The position numbers were made by a program, and so were the translations under genes. A stretch of 64,000 nt of DNA from Nematostella vectensis (Eukaryota; Cnidaria; Anthozoa; Actiniaria; Edwardsiidae). The notes under the pieces were generated by a model. The model made no database searches, was not told where the DNA came from, and saw only the letters and a program-made list of their open reading frames with translations. Positions 23,801 through 35,279 of the stretch are shown here, one piece after another (the first letter of the stretch is position 1; every line of letters begins with the position of its first letter). The DNA lies in NCBI RefSeq assembly GCF_932526225.1, contig NC_064044.1, forward strand, positions 12,414,084-12,478,083. The letters are read 5' to 3'.

Positions 23801-26800
23801 CACCTCTTAGTGAGTCCAGTCCAGGGATAGAGGAGAAAGAGATGGGGATGTAGGCTCACTTCATCTCTTAGTGAGTCCAGTCCAGGGATAGAGGAGAGAG
23901 AAATGGGGATGTAGGCTCACCTCGTCTCTTAGTGAGTCCAGTCCAGGGATAGAAGAGAGAGAGATGAGGATGTAGGCTCACTTCATCTCTTAGTGAGTCC
24001 AGTCCAGGGATAGAGGAGAGAGAAATGGGGATGTAGGCTCACCTCGTCTCTTAGTGAGTCCAGTCCAGGGATATAGGAGAGAGAGATGGGGATGTAGGCT
24101 CACTTCATCTCTTAGTGAGTCCAGTCCAGGGATAGAGGAGAGAGAAATGGGGATGTAGGCTCACCTCATCTCTTAGTGAGTCCAGTCCAGGGATAGAGGA
24201 GAGAGAGATGGGGATGTAGGCTCACCTCATCTGTTAGTGAGTCCAGTCCAGGGATAGAGGAGAGAGAAATGGGGATGTAGGCTCACTTCATCTCTTAGTG
24301 AGTCCAGTCCAGGGATAGAGGAGAGAGAAATGGGGATGTAGGCTCACCTCACCTCTTAGTGAGTCCAGTCCAGGGATAGAGGAGAGAGAGATGGGGATGT
24401 AGGCTCACTTCATCTCTTAGTGAGTCCAGTCCAGGGATAGAGGAGAGAGAAATGGGGATGTAGGCTCACCTCGTCTCTTAGTGAGTCCAGTCCAGGGATA
24501 GAAGAGAGAGAGATGAGGATGTAGGCTCACTTCATCTCTTAGTGAGTCCAGTCCAGGGATAGAGGAGAGAGAAATGGGGATGTAGGCTCACCTCGTCTCT
24601 TAGTGAGTCCAGTCCAGGGATATAGGAGAGAGAGATGGGGATGTAGGCTCACTTCATCTCTTAGTGAGTCCAGTCCAGGGATAGAGGAGAGAGAAATGGG
24701 GATGTAGGCTCACCTCATCTCTTAGTGAGTCCAGTCCAGGGATAGAGGAGAGAGAAATGGGGATGTAGGCTCACCTCGTCTGTTAGTGAGTCCAGTCCAG
24801 GGATAGAGGAGAGAGAGATGGGGATGTAGGCTCACTTCATCTCTTAGTGAGTCCAGTCCAGGGATAGAGGAGAGAGAGATGGGGATGTAGGCTCACCTCA
24901 CCTCTTAGTGAGTCCAGTCAAGGGATAGAGGAGAGAGAGATGGGGATGTAGGCTCACTTCATCTCTTAGTGAGTCCAGTCCAGGGATAGAGGAGAGAGAA
25001 ATGGGGATGTAGGCTCACCTCGTCTCTTAGTGAGTCCAGTCCAGGGATAGAGCAGAGAGAGATGGGGATGTAGTCTTTTCTCATCTCTTAGTGAGTCCAG
25101 TCCAAGGATAGAGGAGAGAGAGATGGGGATGTAGGGTTAACTCATCTCTTAGTAGAGTCCAGTCCAGGGATAAAGGAGAGAGAGATGGGGATGTAGGCTC
25201 ACCTCATCTCTTAGTGAGTCCAGTCCAGGGATAGAGGAGAGAGAGATGGGCATGTAGGCTCACCTCATCTCTTAGTGAGTCCAGTCCAGGGATATAGGAG
25301 AGAGAGATGGGGATGTAGGCTCACCTCATCTCTTAGTGAGTCCAGTCCAGTGATATAGGAGAGAGAGATGGGGATGTAGGGTTAACTCATCTCTTAGTAG
25401 AGTCCAGTCCATGGATAGAGGAGAGAGAGATGGGGATGTAGGCTCACCTCATCTCTTAGTGAGTCCAGTCCAGGGATAGAGGAGAAAGAGATGGGGATGT
25501 AGGCTCACCTCACCTCTTAGTGAGTCCAGTCCATGGATAGAGGAGAGAGAGATGGGGATGTAGGCTCACCTCATCTCTTAGTGAGTCCAGTCCAGGGATA
25601 GAGGAGAAAGAGATGGGGATGTAGGCTCACCTCACCTCTTAGTGAGTCCAGTCCAGGGATAGAGGAGAGAGAAATGGGGATGTAGGCCCACCTCATCTCT
25701 TAGTGAGTCCAGTCCAGGGATAGAGGAGAGAGAAATGGGGATGTAGGCTCACCTCGTCTCTTAGTGAGTCCAGTCCAGGGATATAGGAGAGAGAGATGGG
25801 GATGTAGGCCCACCTCATCTCTTAGTGAGTCCAGTCCAGGGATAGAGGAGAGAGAAATGGGGATGTAGGCTCACCTCGTCTCTTAGTGAGTCCAGTCCAG
25901 GGATATAGGAGAGAGAGATGGGGATGTAGGCTCACTTCATCTCTTAGTGAGTCCAGTCCAGGGATAGAGGAGAGAGAAATGGGGATGTAGGCTCACCTCA
26001 TCTCTTAGTGAGTCCAGTCCAGGGATAGAGGAGAGAGAAATGGGGATGTAGGCTCACCTCGTCTGTTAGTGAGTCCAGTCCAGGGATAGAGGAGAGAGAG
26101 ATGGGGATGTAGGCTCACTTCATCTCTTAGTGAGTCCAGTCCAGGGATAGAGGAGAGAGAGATGGGGATGTAGGCTCACCTCACCTCTTAGTGAGTCCAG
26201 TCCAGGGATAGAGGAGAGAGAGATGGGGATGTAGGCTCACTTCATCTCTTAGTGAGTCCAGTCCAGGGATAGAGGAGAGAGAAATGGGGATGTAGGCTCA
26301 CCTCGTCTCTTAGTGAGTCCAGTCCAGGGATAGAAGAGAGAGAGATGAGGATGTAGGCTCACTTCATCTCTTAGTGAGTCCAGTCCAGGGATAGAGGAGA
26401 GAGAAATGGGGATGTATGCTCACCTCGTCTCTTAGTGAGTCCAGTCCAGGGATATAGGAGAGAGAGATGGGGATGTAGGCTCACTTCATCTCTTAGTGAG
26501 TCCAGTCCAGGGATAGAGGAGAGAGAAATGGGGATGTAGGCTCACCTCATCTCTTAGTGAGTCCAGTCCAGGGATAGAGGAGAGAGAGATGGGGATGTAG
26601 GCTCACCTCGTCTGTTAGTGAGTCCAGTCCAGGGATAGAGGAGAGAGAGATGGGGATGTAGGCTCACTTCATCTCTTAGTGAGTCCAGTCCAGGGATAGA
26701 GGAGAGAGAGATGGGGATGTAGGCTCACCTCACCTCTTAGTGAGTCCAGTCCAGGGATAGAGGAGAGAGAGATGGGGATGTAGGCTCACTTCATCTCTTA

Positions 26801-29800
26801 GTGAGTCCAGTCCAGGGATAGAGGAGAGAGAAATGGGGATGTAGGCTCACCTCGTCTCTTAGTGAGTCCAGTCCAGGGATAGAAGAGAGAGAGATGAGGA
26901 TGTAGGCTCACTTCATCTCTTAGTGAGTCCAGTCCAGGGATAGAGGAGAGAGAAATGGGGATGTAGGCTCACCTCGTCTCTTAGTGAGTCCAGTCCAGGG
27001 ATATAGGAGAGAGAGATGGGGATGTAGGCTCACTTCATCTCTTAGTGAGTCCAGTCCAGGGATAGAGGAGAGAGAAATGGGGATGTAGGCTCACCTCATC
27101 TCTTAGTGAGTCCAGTCCAGGGATAGAGGAGAGAGAAATGGGGATGTAGGCTCACCTCGTCTGTTAGTGAGTCCAGTCCAGGGATAGAGGAGAGAGAGAT
27201 GGGGATGTAGGCTCACTTCATCTCTTAGTGAGTCCAGTCCAGGGATAGAGGAGAGAGAGATGGGGATGTAGGCTCACCTCACCTCTTAGTGAGTCCAGTC
27301 CAGGGATAGAGGAGAGAGAGATGGGGATGTAGGCTCACTTCATCTCTTAGTGAGTCCAGTCCAGGGATAGAGGAGAGAGAAATGGGGATGTAGGCTCACC
27401 TCGTCTCTTAGTGAGTCCAGTCCAGGGATAGAGCAGAGAGAGATGGGGATGTAGTCTTTTCTCATCTCTTAGTGAGTCCAGTCCAAGGATAGAGGAGAGA
27501 GAGATGGGGATGTAGGCTCACCTCATCTCTTAGTGAGTCCAGTCGAGGGATAGAGGAGAGAGAGAGAGATGGGGATGTAGGCTCACCTCATCTCTTAGTG
27601 AGTCCAGTCCAGGGATAGAGGAGAGAGAGATGGGGATGTAGGCTCACTTCATCTCTTAGTGAGTCCAGTCCAGGGATAGAGGAGAGAGAAATGGGGATGT
27701 AGGCTCACCTCGTCTCTTAGTTAGTCCAGTCCAGGGATAGAGCAGAGAGAGATGGGGATGTAGTCTTTTCTCATCTCTTAGTGAGTCCAGTCCAGGGATA
27801 GAGGAGAGAGAGATGGGGATGTAGGCTCACCTCATCTCTTAGTGAGTCCAGTCGAGGGATAGAGGAGAGAGAGAGAGATGGGGATGTAGGCTCACCTCAT
27901 CTCTTAGTGAGTCCAGTCCAGGGATAGAGGAGAGAGAGATGGGGATGTTAGCTCACCTCATCTCTTAGTGAGTCCAGTCCAGGGATAGAGGAGAGAGAGA
28001 TGGGGATGTAGGCTCACCTCATCTCTTAGTGAGTCCAGTCCAGGGATAGAGGAGAGAGAGATGGGCATGTAGGCTCACCTCATCTCTTAGTGAGTCCAGT
28101 CCAGGGATAGAGGAGAGAGAGATGGGGATGTAGGCCCACCTCATCTCTTAGTGAGTCCAGTCCAGGGATATAGGAGAGAGATGGGGATGTAGGCTCACCC
28201 CACCTCTTAGTGAGTCCAGTCCAGGGATAGAGGAGAGAGAGATGGGGATGTAGGCTCACCTCATCTCTTAGTGAGTCCAGTCCAGGGATAGAGGAGAGAG
28301 AGATGGGGATGTAGGCTCACCTCATCTCTTAGTGAGTCCAGTCCAGGGATAGAGGAGAGAGATGGGGATGTAGGCTCACCTCATCTCTTAGTGAGTCCAG
28401 TCCAGGGATAGAGGAGAGAGAGATGGGGATGTAGGCTCACCTCATCTCTTAGTGAGTCCAGTCCAGGGATAGAGGATAGAGAGATGGGGATGTAGGCTCA
28501 CCTCATCTCTTAGTAGAGTCCAGTCCAGGGATAGAGGAGAAAGAGATGGGGATGTAGGCTCACCTCATCTCTTAGTGAGTCCAGTCCAGGGATAGAGGAT
28601 AGAGAGATGGGGATGTAGGCTCACCTCATCTCTTAGTGAGTCCAGTCCAGGGATAGAGGAGAGAGAGATGGGGATGTAGGCTCACCTCATCTCTTAGTGA
28701 GTCCAGTCCAGGGATAGAGGAGAGAGAGATGGCGATGTAGGCTCACCCCATCTCTTAGTGAGTCCAGTCCAGGGATAGAGGAGAGACAGATGGGGATGTA
28801 GGCTCACCTCATCTCTTAGTGAGTCCAGTCCAGGGATAGAGGAGAGAGATGGGGATGTAGGCTCACCCCACCTCTTAGTGAGTCCAGTACAGGGATAGAG
28901 GAGAGAGAGATGGCGATGTAGGCTCACCCCATCTCTTAGTGAGTCCAGTCCAGGGATACAGGAGAGAGAGATGGGGATGTAGGCTCACCTCATCCCTTAG
29001 TGAGTCCAGTCCAGGGATAGAGGAGAGAGAGATGGGGATGTAGGCTCACCTCATCCCTTAGTGAGTCCAGTCCAGGGATAGAGGAGAGAGAGATGGGGAT
29101 GTAGGCTCACCCCATCTCTTAGTGAGTCCAGTCCAGGGATACAGGAGAGAGAGATGGGGAAGTAGGCTCACCTCATCCCTTAGTGAGTCCAGTCCAGGGA
29201 TACAGGAGAGAGAGATGGGGATGTAGGCTCACCCCATCTCTTAGTGAGTCCAGTCCAGGGATAGAGGAGAGACAGATGGGGATGTAGGCTCACCTCATCT
29301 CTTAGTGAGTCCAGTCCAGGGATAGAGGAGAGAGATGGGGATGTAGGCTCACCTCATCTCTTAGTGAGTCCAGTCCAGGGATAGAGGATAGAGAGATGGG
29401 GATGTAGGCTCACCCCATCTCTTAGTGAGTCCAGTCCAGGGATAGAGGAGAGACAGATGGGGATGTAGGCTCACCCCATCTCTTAGTGAGTCCAGTCCAG
29501 GGATAGAGGAGAGACAGATGGGGATGTAGGCTCACCTCATCTCTTAGTGAGTCCAGTCCAGGGATAGAGGAGAGACAGATGGGGATGTAGGCTCACCTCA
29601 TCTCTTAGTAGAGTCCAGTCCAGGGATACAGGAGAGAGAGATGGGGATGTAGGCTCACCTCATCCCTTAGTGAGTCCAGTCCAGGGATAGAGGAGAGAGA
29701 GATGGGGATGTAGGCTCACCTCATCTCTTAGTGAGTCCAGTCCAGGGATAGAGAAGAGAGAGATGGGGATGTAGGCTCACCTCGTCTCTTAGTGAGTCCA

Positions 29801-32800
29801 GTCCAGGGATATAGGAGAGAGAGATGGGGATGTAGGCTCACTTCATCTCTTAGTGAGTCCAGTCCAGGGATAGAGGAGAGAGAAATGGGGATGTAGGCTC
29901 ACCTCATCTCTTAGTGAGTCCAGTCCAGGGATAGAGGAGAGAGAAATGGGGATGTAGGCTCACCTCGTCTGTTAGTGAGTCCAGTCCAGGGATAGAGGAG
30001 AGAGAGATGGGGATGTAGGCTCACTTCATCTCTTAGTGAGTCCAGTCCAGGGATAGAGGAGAGAGAGATGGGGATGTAGGCTCACCTCACCTCTTAGTGA
30101 GTCCAGTCCAGGGATAGAGGAGAGAGAGATGGGGATGTAGGCTCACTTCATCTCTTAGTGAGTCCAGTCCAGGGATAGAGGAGAGAGAAATGGGGATGTA
30201 GGCTCACCTCGTCTCTTAGTGAGTCCAGTCCAGGGATAGAGCAGAGAGAGATGGGGATGTAGTCTTTTCTCATCTCTTAGTGAGTCCAGTCCAAGGATAG
30301 AGGAGAGAGAGATGGGGATGTAGGCTCACCTCATCTCTTAGTGAGTCCAGTCGAGGGATAGAGGAGAGAGAGAGAGATGGGGATGTAGGCTCACCTCATC
30401 TCTTAGTGAGTCCAGTCCAGGGATAGAGGAGAGAGAGATGGGGATGTAGGCTCACTTCATCTCTTAGTGAGTCCAGTCCAGGGATAGAGGAGAGAGAAAT
30501 GGGGATGTAGGCTCACCTCGTCTCTTAGTTAGTCCAGTCCAGGGATAGAGCAGAGAGAGATGGGGATGTAGTCTTTTCTCATCTCTTAGTGAGTCCAGTC
30601 CAGGGATAGAGGAGAGAGAGATGGGGATGTAGGCTCACCTCATCTCTTAGTGAGTCCAGTCGAGGGATAGAGGAGAGAGAGAGAGATGGGGATGTAGGCT
30701 CACCTCATCTCTTAGTGAGTCCAGTCCAGGGATAGAGGAGAGAGAGATGGGGATGTTAGCTCACCTCATCTCTTAGTGAGTCCAGTCCAGGGATAGAGGA
30801 GAGAGAGATGGGGATGTAGGCTCACCTCATCTCTTAGTGAGTCCAGTCCAGGGATAGAGGAGAGAGAGATGGGCATGTAGGCTCACCTCATCTCTTAGTG
30901 AGTCCAGTCCAGGGATAGAGGAGAGAGAGATGGGGATGTAGGCCCACCTCATCTCTTAGTGAGTCCAGTCCAGGGATATAGGAGAGAGATGGGGATGTAG
31001 GCTCACCCCACCTCTTAGTGAGTCCAGTCCAGGGATAGAGGAGAGAGAGATGGGGATGTAGGCTCACCTCATCTCTTAGTGAGTCCAGTCCAGGGATAGA
31101 GGAGAGAGAGATGGGGATGTAGGCTCACCTCATCTCTTAGTGAGTCCAGTCCAGGGATAGAGGAGAGAGATGGGGATGTAGGCTCACCTCATCTCTTAGT
31201 GAGTCCAGTCCAGGGATAGAGGAGAGAGAGATGGGGATGTAGGCTCACCTCATCTCTTAGTGAGTCCAGTCCAGGGATAGAGGATAGAGAGATGGGGATG
31301 TAGGCTCACCTCATCTCTTAGTAGAGTCCAGTCCAGGGATAGAGGAGAAAGAGATGGGGATGTAGGCTCACCTCATCTCTTAGTGAGTCCAGTCCAGGGA
31401 TAGAGGATAGAGAGATGGGGATGTAGGCTCACCTCATCTCTTAGTGAGTCCAGTCCAGGGATAGAGGAGAGAGAGATGGGGATGTAGGCTCACCTCATCT
31501 CTTAGTGAGTCCAGTCCAGGGATAGAGGAGAGAGAGATGGCGATGTAGGCTCACCCCATCTCTTAGTGAGTCCAGTCCAGGGATAGAGGAGAGACAGATG
31601 GGGATGTAGGCTCACCTCATCTCTTAGTGAGTCCAGTCCAGGGATAGAGGAGAGAGATGGGGATGTAGGCTCACCCCACCTCTTAGTGAGTCCAGTACAG
31701 GGATAGAGGAGAGAGAGATGGCGATGTAGGCTCACCCCATCTCTTAGTGAGTCCAGTCCAGGGATACAGGAGAGAGAGATGGGGATGTAGGCTCACCTCA
31801 TCCCTTAGTGAGTCCAGTCCAGGGATAGAGGAGAGAGAGATGGGGATGTAGGCTCACCTCATCCCTTAGTGAGTCCAGTCCAGGGATAGAGGAGAGAGAG
31901 ATGGGGATGTAGGCTCACCCCATCTCTTAGTGAGTCCAGTCCAGGGATACAGGAGAGAGAGATGGGGATGTAGGCTCACCTCATCCCTTAGTGAGTCCAG
32001 TCCAGGGATACAGGAGAGAGAGATGGGGATGTAGGCTCACCCCATCTCTTAGTGAGTCCAGTCCAGGGATAGAGGAGAGACAGATGGGGATGTAGGCTCA
32101 CCTCATCTCTTAGTGAGTCCAGTCCAGGGATAGAGGAGAGAGATGGGGATGTAGGCTCACCTCATCTCTTAGTGAGTCCAGTCCAGGGATAGAGGATAGA
32201 GAGATGGGGATGTAGGCTCACCCCATCTCTTAGTGAGTCCAGTCCAGGGATAGAGGAGAGACAGATGGGGATGTAGGCTCACCCCATCTCTTAGTGAGTC
32301 CAGTCCAGGGATAGAGGAGAGACAGATGGGGATGTAGGCTCACCTCATCTCTTAGTGAGTCCAGTCCAGGGATAGAGGAGAGACAGATGGGGATGTAGGC
32401 TCACCTCATCTCTTAGTAGAGTCCAGTCCAGGGATACAGGAGAGAGAGATGGGGATGTAGGCTCACCTCATCCCTTAGTGAGTCCAGTCCAGGGATAGAG
32501 GAGAGAGAGATGGGGATGTAGGCTCACCTCATCTCTTAGTGAGTCCAGTCCAGGGATAGAGAAGAGAGAGATGGGGATGTAGGCTCACCTCATCTCTTAG
32601 TGAGTCCAGTCCAGGGATAGAGGAGAGAGAGATGGGGATGTAGGCTCACCTCGTCTCTTAGTGAGTCCAGTCCAGGGATAGAGGAGAGAGAGATGGGGAT
32701 GTAGGCTCACCTCATCTCTTAGTGAGTCCAGTCCAGGGATAGAGGAGAGAGATGGGGATGTAGGCTCACCTCGTCTCTTAGTGAGTCCAGTCCAGGGATA

Positions 32801-35130
32801 GAGGAGAGAGAAATGGGGATGTAGGCTCACCTCATCTCTTAGTGAGTCCAGTCCAGGGATAGAGGAGAGAGAGATGGGGATGTAGGCCCACCTCATCTCT
32901 TAGTGAGTCCAGTCCAGGGATATAGGAGAGAGAGATGGGGATGTAGGGTTAACTCATCTCTTAGTAGAGTCCAGTCCAGGGATAGAGGAGAGAGAGATGG
33001 GGATGTAGGCTCACCTCATCTCTTAGTGAGTCCAGATCCGCCTTTGTTCTTGATATTGCCACCACCTCCGCTCCACACCTCACCAGTGCTTTAGCGACAC
33101 CACGACCGATACCTAGTGTCATTTAGTAGAAAAAATCGTTTTGAAAGCAACGTGACCTTTTCAGTAGGTCAAGTGAAACTAAACACAGAAATGGCTGCAC
33201 CTGTCACCCGAGAGAACGACGAAAAAATTAGATATCAAATTAAAATAAACAATTTCTAAACAAAAAATTAGGGCTTTATTCGTAAGCGCTTAATAAGTTG
33301 CTTTCTGTTGCTGTTATTTTGCTGCTAAAAGCCTGAACGCGTGCTCGTTTGCCACCAAAAAAAGACATGTGATCTTTTAGCGCAAGCCCCCTATTGGAGG
33401 GTCTTCACCACGTCCACTTTTGGGACCACTCTGCCGATCCTGTTATTTGAAAAGGGCTGTCAACTAATATTTTTTACCTTATAGGTTTATACCGTGAGCT
33501 GAGTACTAAAACAAGCAATTGTGGAAAACCCTTTATATCCTCCCTTTAACACATTGACCCCTCAACCGGCCTGTACCGGCTTTGGGAAGTACCCACAACC
33601 AAAAAAATTCATAAATTCAAAATAAACACAACAAGATGAAGATACTCAGGCATCAGTCTAAGGGATAAATGGTCTTGCAGATATGCATCCAACCAAGGTG
33701 TTGGCATCTACTCTTAAGCCAAATAATAGCACAGGTTCTTTGAAAAATCTCAAATCGAACAAGGAGAGAAAAGCAGAATCACCCCTCTCAATAAAACGCT
33801 CAAAATACCACACAAGGGAGAGAGATCAGCAAACACAGCTCAAGACACAAATAAATACCTTTATTCTGATCCTCCAGGTACATTTCCTTGGCCTCAAAAC
33901 ACAATTACCATTCCTTGAAGAATTGTACAACCACAAAAACATCTTTACGTATTGCAAAGCATCCTGGGAGATCCAGGGGAAAATTCACGACGGGAGGGCC
34001 AGTCAACACTCCTCTCCCCAAGTCAGATGGTTTTTTATGAGTCTTATCACCCCGAAGCCAAACAAATCAATTCCAGGTCATACAGACCCAGAATAGCAGT
34101 GTAAACAATTTTGGAATCAATTTGGTTTCAGAAAAGACAGCATTTAGGAGAGCTGTGGTGATTCATTAGAAAATTATTATCTCATCCGGGCAAAGCCAAA
34201 CAAGAAAAAACCATCATGAATCCACCTTTGCTTGCAAATATCCATAAGCAAAGCACTCAATTATGCCCCAAAAGACTTCATGATGTCCTGAGACACTCTC
34301 CTAATATGCTCATAGCTGTATTTTTGATGAAAAATACAAGCAACCATCAACTTGTGCTGGCTTCAGCACAACGACGAGGGATTAAAAGTGGGGACCGCAA
34401 AGCACTGTTGGAAAGCTTGGATACCGCTGACTAGGTGCAGCTGTGTTTGACTTTGACGGGCTGTATAAAACTCAGAATAGGGGGGGAGGTATCTGTTTTC
34501 AGTCTGTTTTTTTGTAAATTCTGCCCAAAAAAAGCCAGGAGTCAATGGGTTAATATAGCACTTTTAGTTAGATCAACCGTTTTTGTCACCCCTGAAAGAT
34601 AGCACATTGATTGTTGTCAAAGCAATTTCTAACTAAGAGATACAGCACAGATTTTGTTGCAAAAGATAAGATGGAAAAAATCTAGCATCCCCCTAAGGAA
34701 AAGACGTGGGTATTATTTCATACCGTAAAAGATGGGAATACCCCCTTCGTTTACTTTTCTGGCGCTCCATATCAAATTTGTTTTTTGCTTACGTACTTGT
34801 CTACCCGCCCCAAGCCCTATGCGCTCGCCCAAGGCCACTATTTTGCGCGTCCAAGATGGCGGCAAAGACAGTAAAGGTTTGACTGAATAGGTATAGTATC
34901 CATCGCGCAGCCGTTCCTAGTGTCAGAACTGAAAAGCAGGCTAAATAAGATGCTGGACCACTATTGCTGATAACCACTGATTTTCAATGCATAGTCTGGG
35001 TGACTGCCTAGAGGATAAAATATGCTACCTCTTCAAGAGCGTCTATTATAATTATAAACAGCGAGAATCGATTCCTACCTTTACCAGCTCCTGTTACAAG
35101 AGCTCTTTTGCCCTTGAAACTGATCTCCAT
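17879..35130 (-). CDS. DCXR: L-xylulose reductase (DCXR)-like SDR, catalytic Tyr replaced
   Basis: Minus-strand exons: 35130-35079, 33112-33015, 22092-21938, 21459-21417, 21333-21234, 20402-20338, 19348-19231 and 17982-17879; 735 nt, 244 aa, the length of human DCXR. The Rossmann motif TGAGKGIGRG (13-22), LVNNAG (80-85), NVSS (133-136), MELGHYKIRVNTVNPTVVWT and a C-terminal VTGTHFKIDGG fit the carbonyl/L-xylulose reductase branch of the SDR family, which uses NADPH to reduce dicarbonyls and L-xylulose. Asn107, Ser136 and Lys153 of the active site align exactly, but position 149, normally Tyr, is Leu (SISLVSNK). Family knowledge says Tyr149 is the proton donor, so this may be a pseudoenzyme or a paralogue with another role. 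All splice phases agree. Intron 2 is 10.9 kb and almost wholly a 59-bp array; introns 6 and 7 also carry tandem copies of their own donor regions. Confidence 0.92.
18101..19041. repeat. 25-bp G/C-rich minisatellite in DCXR intron 7
   Basis: Units of the type CCCATCAGGGGGCCAGGGGA plus CACTG (25 bp) are mixed with 17-bp short units containing CCCTG; about 39 units. The 326-codon open frame across it is a by-product of the 25-bp period cycling through all frames. Its unit does not match the adjacent exon. A TTG-rich stretch (19042-19165) follows. Confidence 0.92.
19190..19242 (-). repeat. Two-copy tandem repeat of the DCXR exon 7 donor junction
   Basis: On the minus strand the exon end ACGTATTGCAG/GTACAAATGGGGA is followed at once by ACGTATTGCGG/TTGCAAATGGGGA. 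This is a 27-bp tandem copy of exon end plus intron start. In the second copy the donor GT has been lost. Confidence 0.75.
19431..19975 (+). repeat. Interspersed repeat interrupted by a SINE
   Basis: AAACACAGAACTGGCTG...AGAGAACGAC (19431-19470) and GACGCTAAATAAGTTGCTTT...CACATGATTTTTAG (19886-19975) together match one continuous stretch at 33180-33385. The SINE at 19530-19885 sits between the halves. Confidence 0.6.
19530..19885 (+). mobile_element. SINE with tRNA-like head
   Basis: GGGTGGCCTAGTGTGTTAGG resembles an internal Pol III A box. CAGTTTCGAATTCTGG resembles a B box at the usual distance. The body is about 250 bases and the 3' end is AATAA-rich (CAATAATAAATAAATA). The head closely matches the SINE at 20565-20816. 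Confidence 0.65.
19965..20343 (-). repeat. ~125-bp tandem triplicate seeded at the DCXR exon 6 donor
   Basis: Three units of about 125 bases. On the minus strand the exon 6 end, TACAAG/GTACATGTACTTAC, recurs as GTACAAG/GTACATGTACTTAC in the next unit, so each full copy has six exon bases plus a donor. The third copy is truncated at that point. Confidence 0.8.
20565..20816 (-). mobile_element. SINE with tRNA-like head and ATAAGCGCTATATAAATG tail
   Basis: On the minus strand it starts GGGTGGCCCAGTGTGTTATA (A-box-like), carries GGGTTCGATTCCCGGTC (a good B box), and ends GGTATAAGCGCTATATAAAT before an AT microsatellite. The tail resembles the shared 3' tails of SINEs that use CR1/L2-type LINE machinery. 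It lies in DCXR intron 5. Confidence 0.8.
22432..22492. repeat. AAACAT microsatellite
   Basis: About nine units of AAACAT with few mismatches, in DCXR intron 2. Confidence 0.85.
22590..33035 (-). repeat. 59-bp minisatellite made of the DCXR exon 2/intron 2 boundary, ~177 copies
   Basis: On the minus strand each unit is 21 exon bases (CTGGACTCACTAAGAGATGA plus G, coding LDSLRDE) followed by GTGAGCCTACATCCCCATCT and 18 more intron bases. The first copy is the real exon 2 end at 33035-33015. About 10.4 kb at 59 bp gives about 177 copies, most with the GAG/GTGAGC donor intact; variants change GTGAGC to GTTAAC, GTGGGC or AAAGAC. Larger blocks repeat too: a rare AAAAGACTAC variant recurs at 25071, 27452, 27761, 30260 and 30569, giving offsets of 2381 and 2808 bases. 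Confidence 0.95.
33180..33385 (+). repeat. Interspersed repeat (uninterrupted copy)
   Basis: AACACAGAAATGGCTGC through AATAAGTTGCTTTCTGTTG to GACATGTGATCTTTTAG matches the split copy at 19431-19975. It lies in DCXR intron 1. Confidence 0.6.
33546..34553. mobile_element. TTAA-ended element, copy 2 (intact ends)
   Basis: The element starts TTAACACATTGACCCC and ends GAGTCAATGGGTTAA, which are imperfect inverted repeats bounded by TTAA at each end; 1008 bases. It aligns along its length with 4899-6156 but lacks that copy's 272-base insertion. Open frames at 33683-34096 (137 codons) and 34216-34434 (72 codons) are partly shared with copy 1 but match no family I know. TTAA targets suggest piggyBac or Kolobok type. 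It lies in DCXR intron 1. Confidence 0.75.
34554..35078. other. DCXR intron 1, proximal part
   Basis: No gene or clear repeat family is seen here. It is AT-rich with a CAAGATGGCGGC motif near 34852. Confidence 0.3.
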
Positions 35131-35279
35131 CGTGATCTGGTCGGTGATTGTGCTGGTTTAATACAAGAGATATACCTTGCCCGTTTACTTCTTAAAAAAT
35201 TGTTCCGCGACAAAACGCAACTTTTATGACCCCTTAACCCTGTCACGTGGTCGAATAAAACGTGACATGGATACTACCC

